From Nemertoderma westbladi (lineage: Eukaryota > Xenacoelomorpha > Nemertodermatida > Nemertodermatidae): 64,000 nt of DNA. Both the position numbers and the translations under genes were made by a program. The stretch is taken from positions 124,001-188,000 of the forward strand of contig JAUCBJ010000916.1 of assembly GCA_032718475.1 (NCBI GenBank). The letters are read 5' to 3'. Within the stretch, counting starts at the first letter, position 1. The number at the start of each line of letters is the position of its first letter. A model generated the notes under the pieces. The model did no database searches. It was not told where the DNA came from and saw nothing but the letters and a program-made list of their open reading frames with translations. Shown here piece after piece: positions 63,831 to 64,000 of this stretch.

Positions 63831-64000
63831 ACAGGGGCTGGATCACTCAATCACATACACCTCCGTCACGCCTATCCTATTACAGGGGCATGATCATTCA
63901 TTCACATACACCCCCGTCACGCCTATCCTATTACAGGGGCTGGATCACTCAATCACATACACCCCCGTCACGTCTATCCTATTACAGGGGCTGGATCACT

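Larger units (their letters stand above)
39848..64000 (+). repeat. 51-bp satellite, block 3 (about 474 units), runs off the right edge
   Basis: Same unit and orientation as block 1, beginning mid-unit at ACTCAATCACATAC. Variants enriched here and rare in block 1 include CACGCATTTCC, CACGCGTATCC, CATACAGTCCGTC, CATACACTCCGTC, GGATCATTC and GGATATTTC. The two blocks have therefore been homogenised separately. The 40156-43671 open frame (1,171 codons) is the longest in the window and is a repeat artefact. No insertion was found in this block. Confidence 0.98.

Noticed and set aside
2837-64000. Centromeric or telomeric satellite
   Set aside because: No telomere motif, no CENP-B-like box recognised, and no positional data. 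A centromeric role cannot be judged from the sequence alone.

Overview
This window is eukaryotic, almost certainly animal, nuclear DNA dominated by one giant tandem array. About 55.4 kb of the 64 kb (roughly 87 %) consists of about 1,085 head-to-tail copies of a 51-bp unit, all in the same orientation. The rest is unique AT-rich DNA, two short-period tandem arrays, two LINE reverse-transcriptase remnants and one inverted-repeat DNA transposon. LINE C-termini of the types seen, a gene fragment resembling a family I recall from invertebrate deuterostomes and other marine invertebrates, and recurring TAGGCCTA / TACCGGTA words in the unique parts suggest a marine invertebrate, perhaps an echinoderm, hemichordate or similar. 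That assignment is an inference, not proven.

Layout. 1-518 (minus) is the 5' part of an open coding exon that runs off the left edge. A candidate upstream TATA box and non-coding exon with a GTAAGT donor lie at about 1417-1482, and the putative intron between them holds a 59-bp minisatellite (about 780-1195). About 1500-2836 is AT-rich unique DNA with one more weak exon candidate. Satellite block 1 runs from 2837 to 34032 and is broken once by a 5'-truncated LINE tail at 20503-20796. At 34033-35928 an inverted-repeat element with TACGG...CCGTA ends and a 6-bp target duplication (TATTAC) has jumped into a satellite unit. Its arms carry 20-bp tandem repeats, and its interior carries a broken piece of what looks like a host gene. 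Seven more satellite units (35929-36270) lead to a 3.6-kb non-satellite block. That block contains unique DNA, a 23-bp palindrome-bearing minisatellite (37249-39454) and a minus-strand LINE RT C-terminus (39455-39847). Satellite block 3 (39848-64000) runs off the right edge.

The satellite has rich internal history: two linked unit haplotypes and recombinants between them, nested higher-order repeats (102, 306, 355, 357, 459, 510, about 1,121, about 1,330 and 1,840-1,891 bp), and a segmental duplication of about 3.8 kb (54.6-58.4 against 60.1-63.8 kb). Because 51 is divisible by 3 and the consensus has no stop in any forward frame, the block is full of open frames up to 1,171 codons. I do not regard these as genes. 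No RNA gene, CRISPR array, operon or bacterial feature was seen. There is no working gene set to assemble into a pathway; the interest lies in satellite evolution and in the inverted-repeat transposon.
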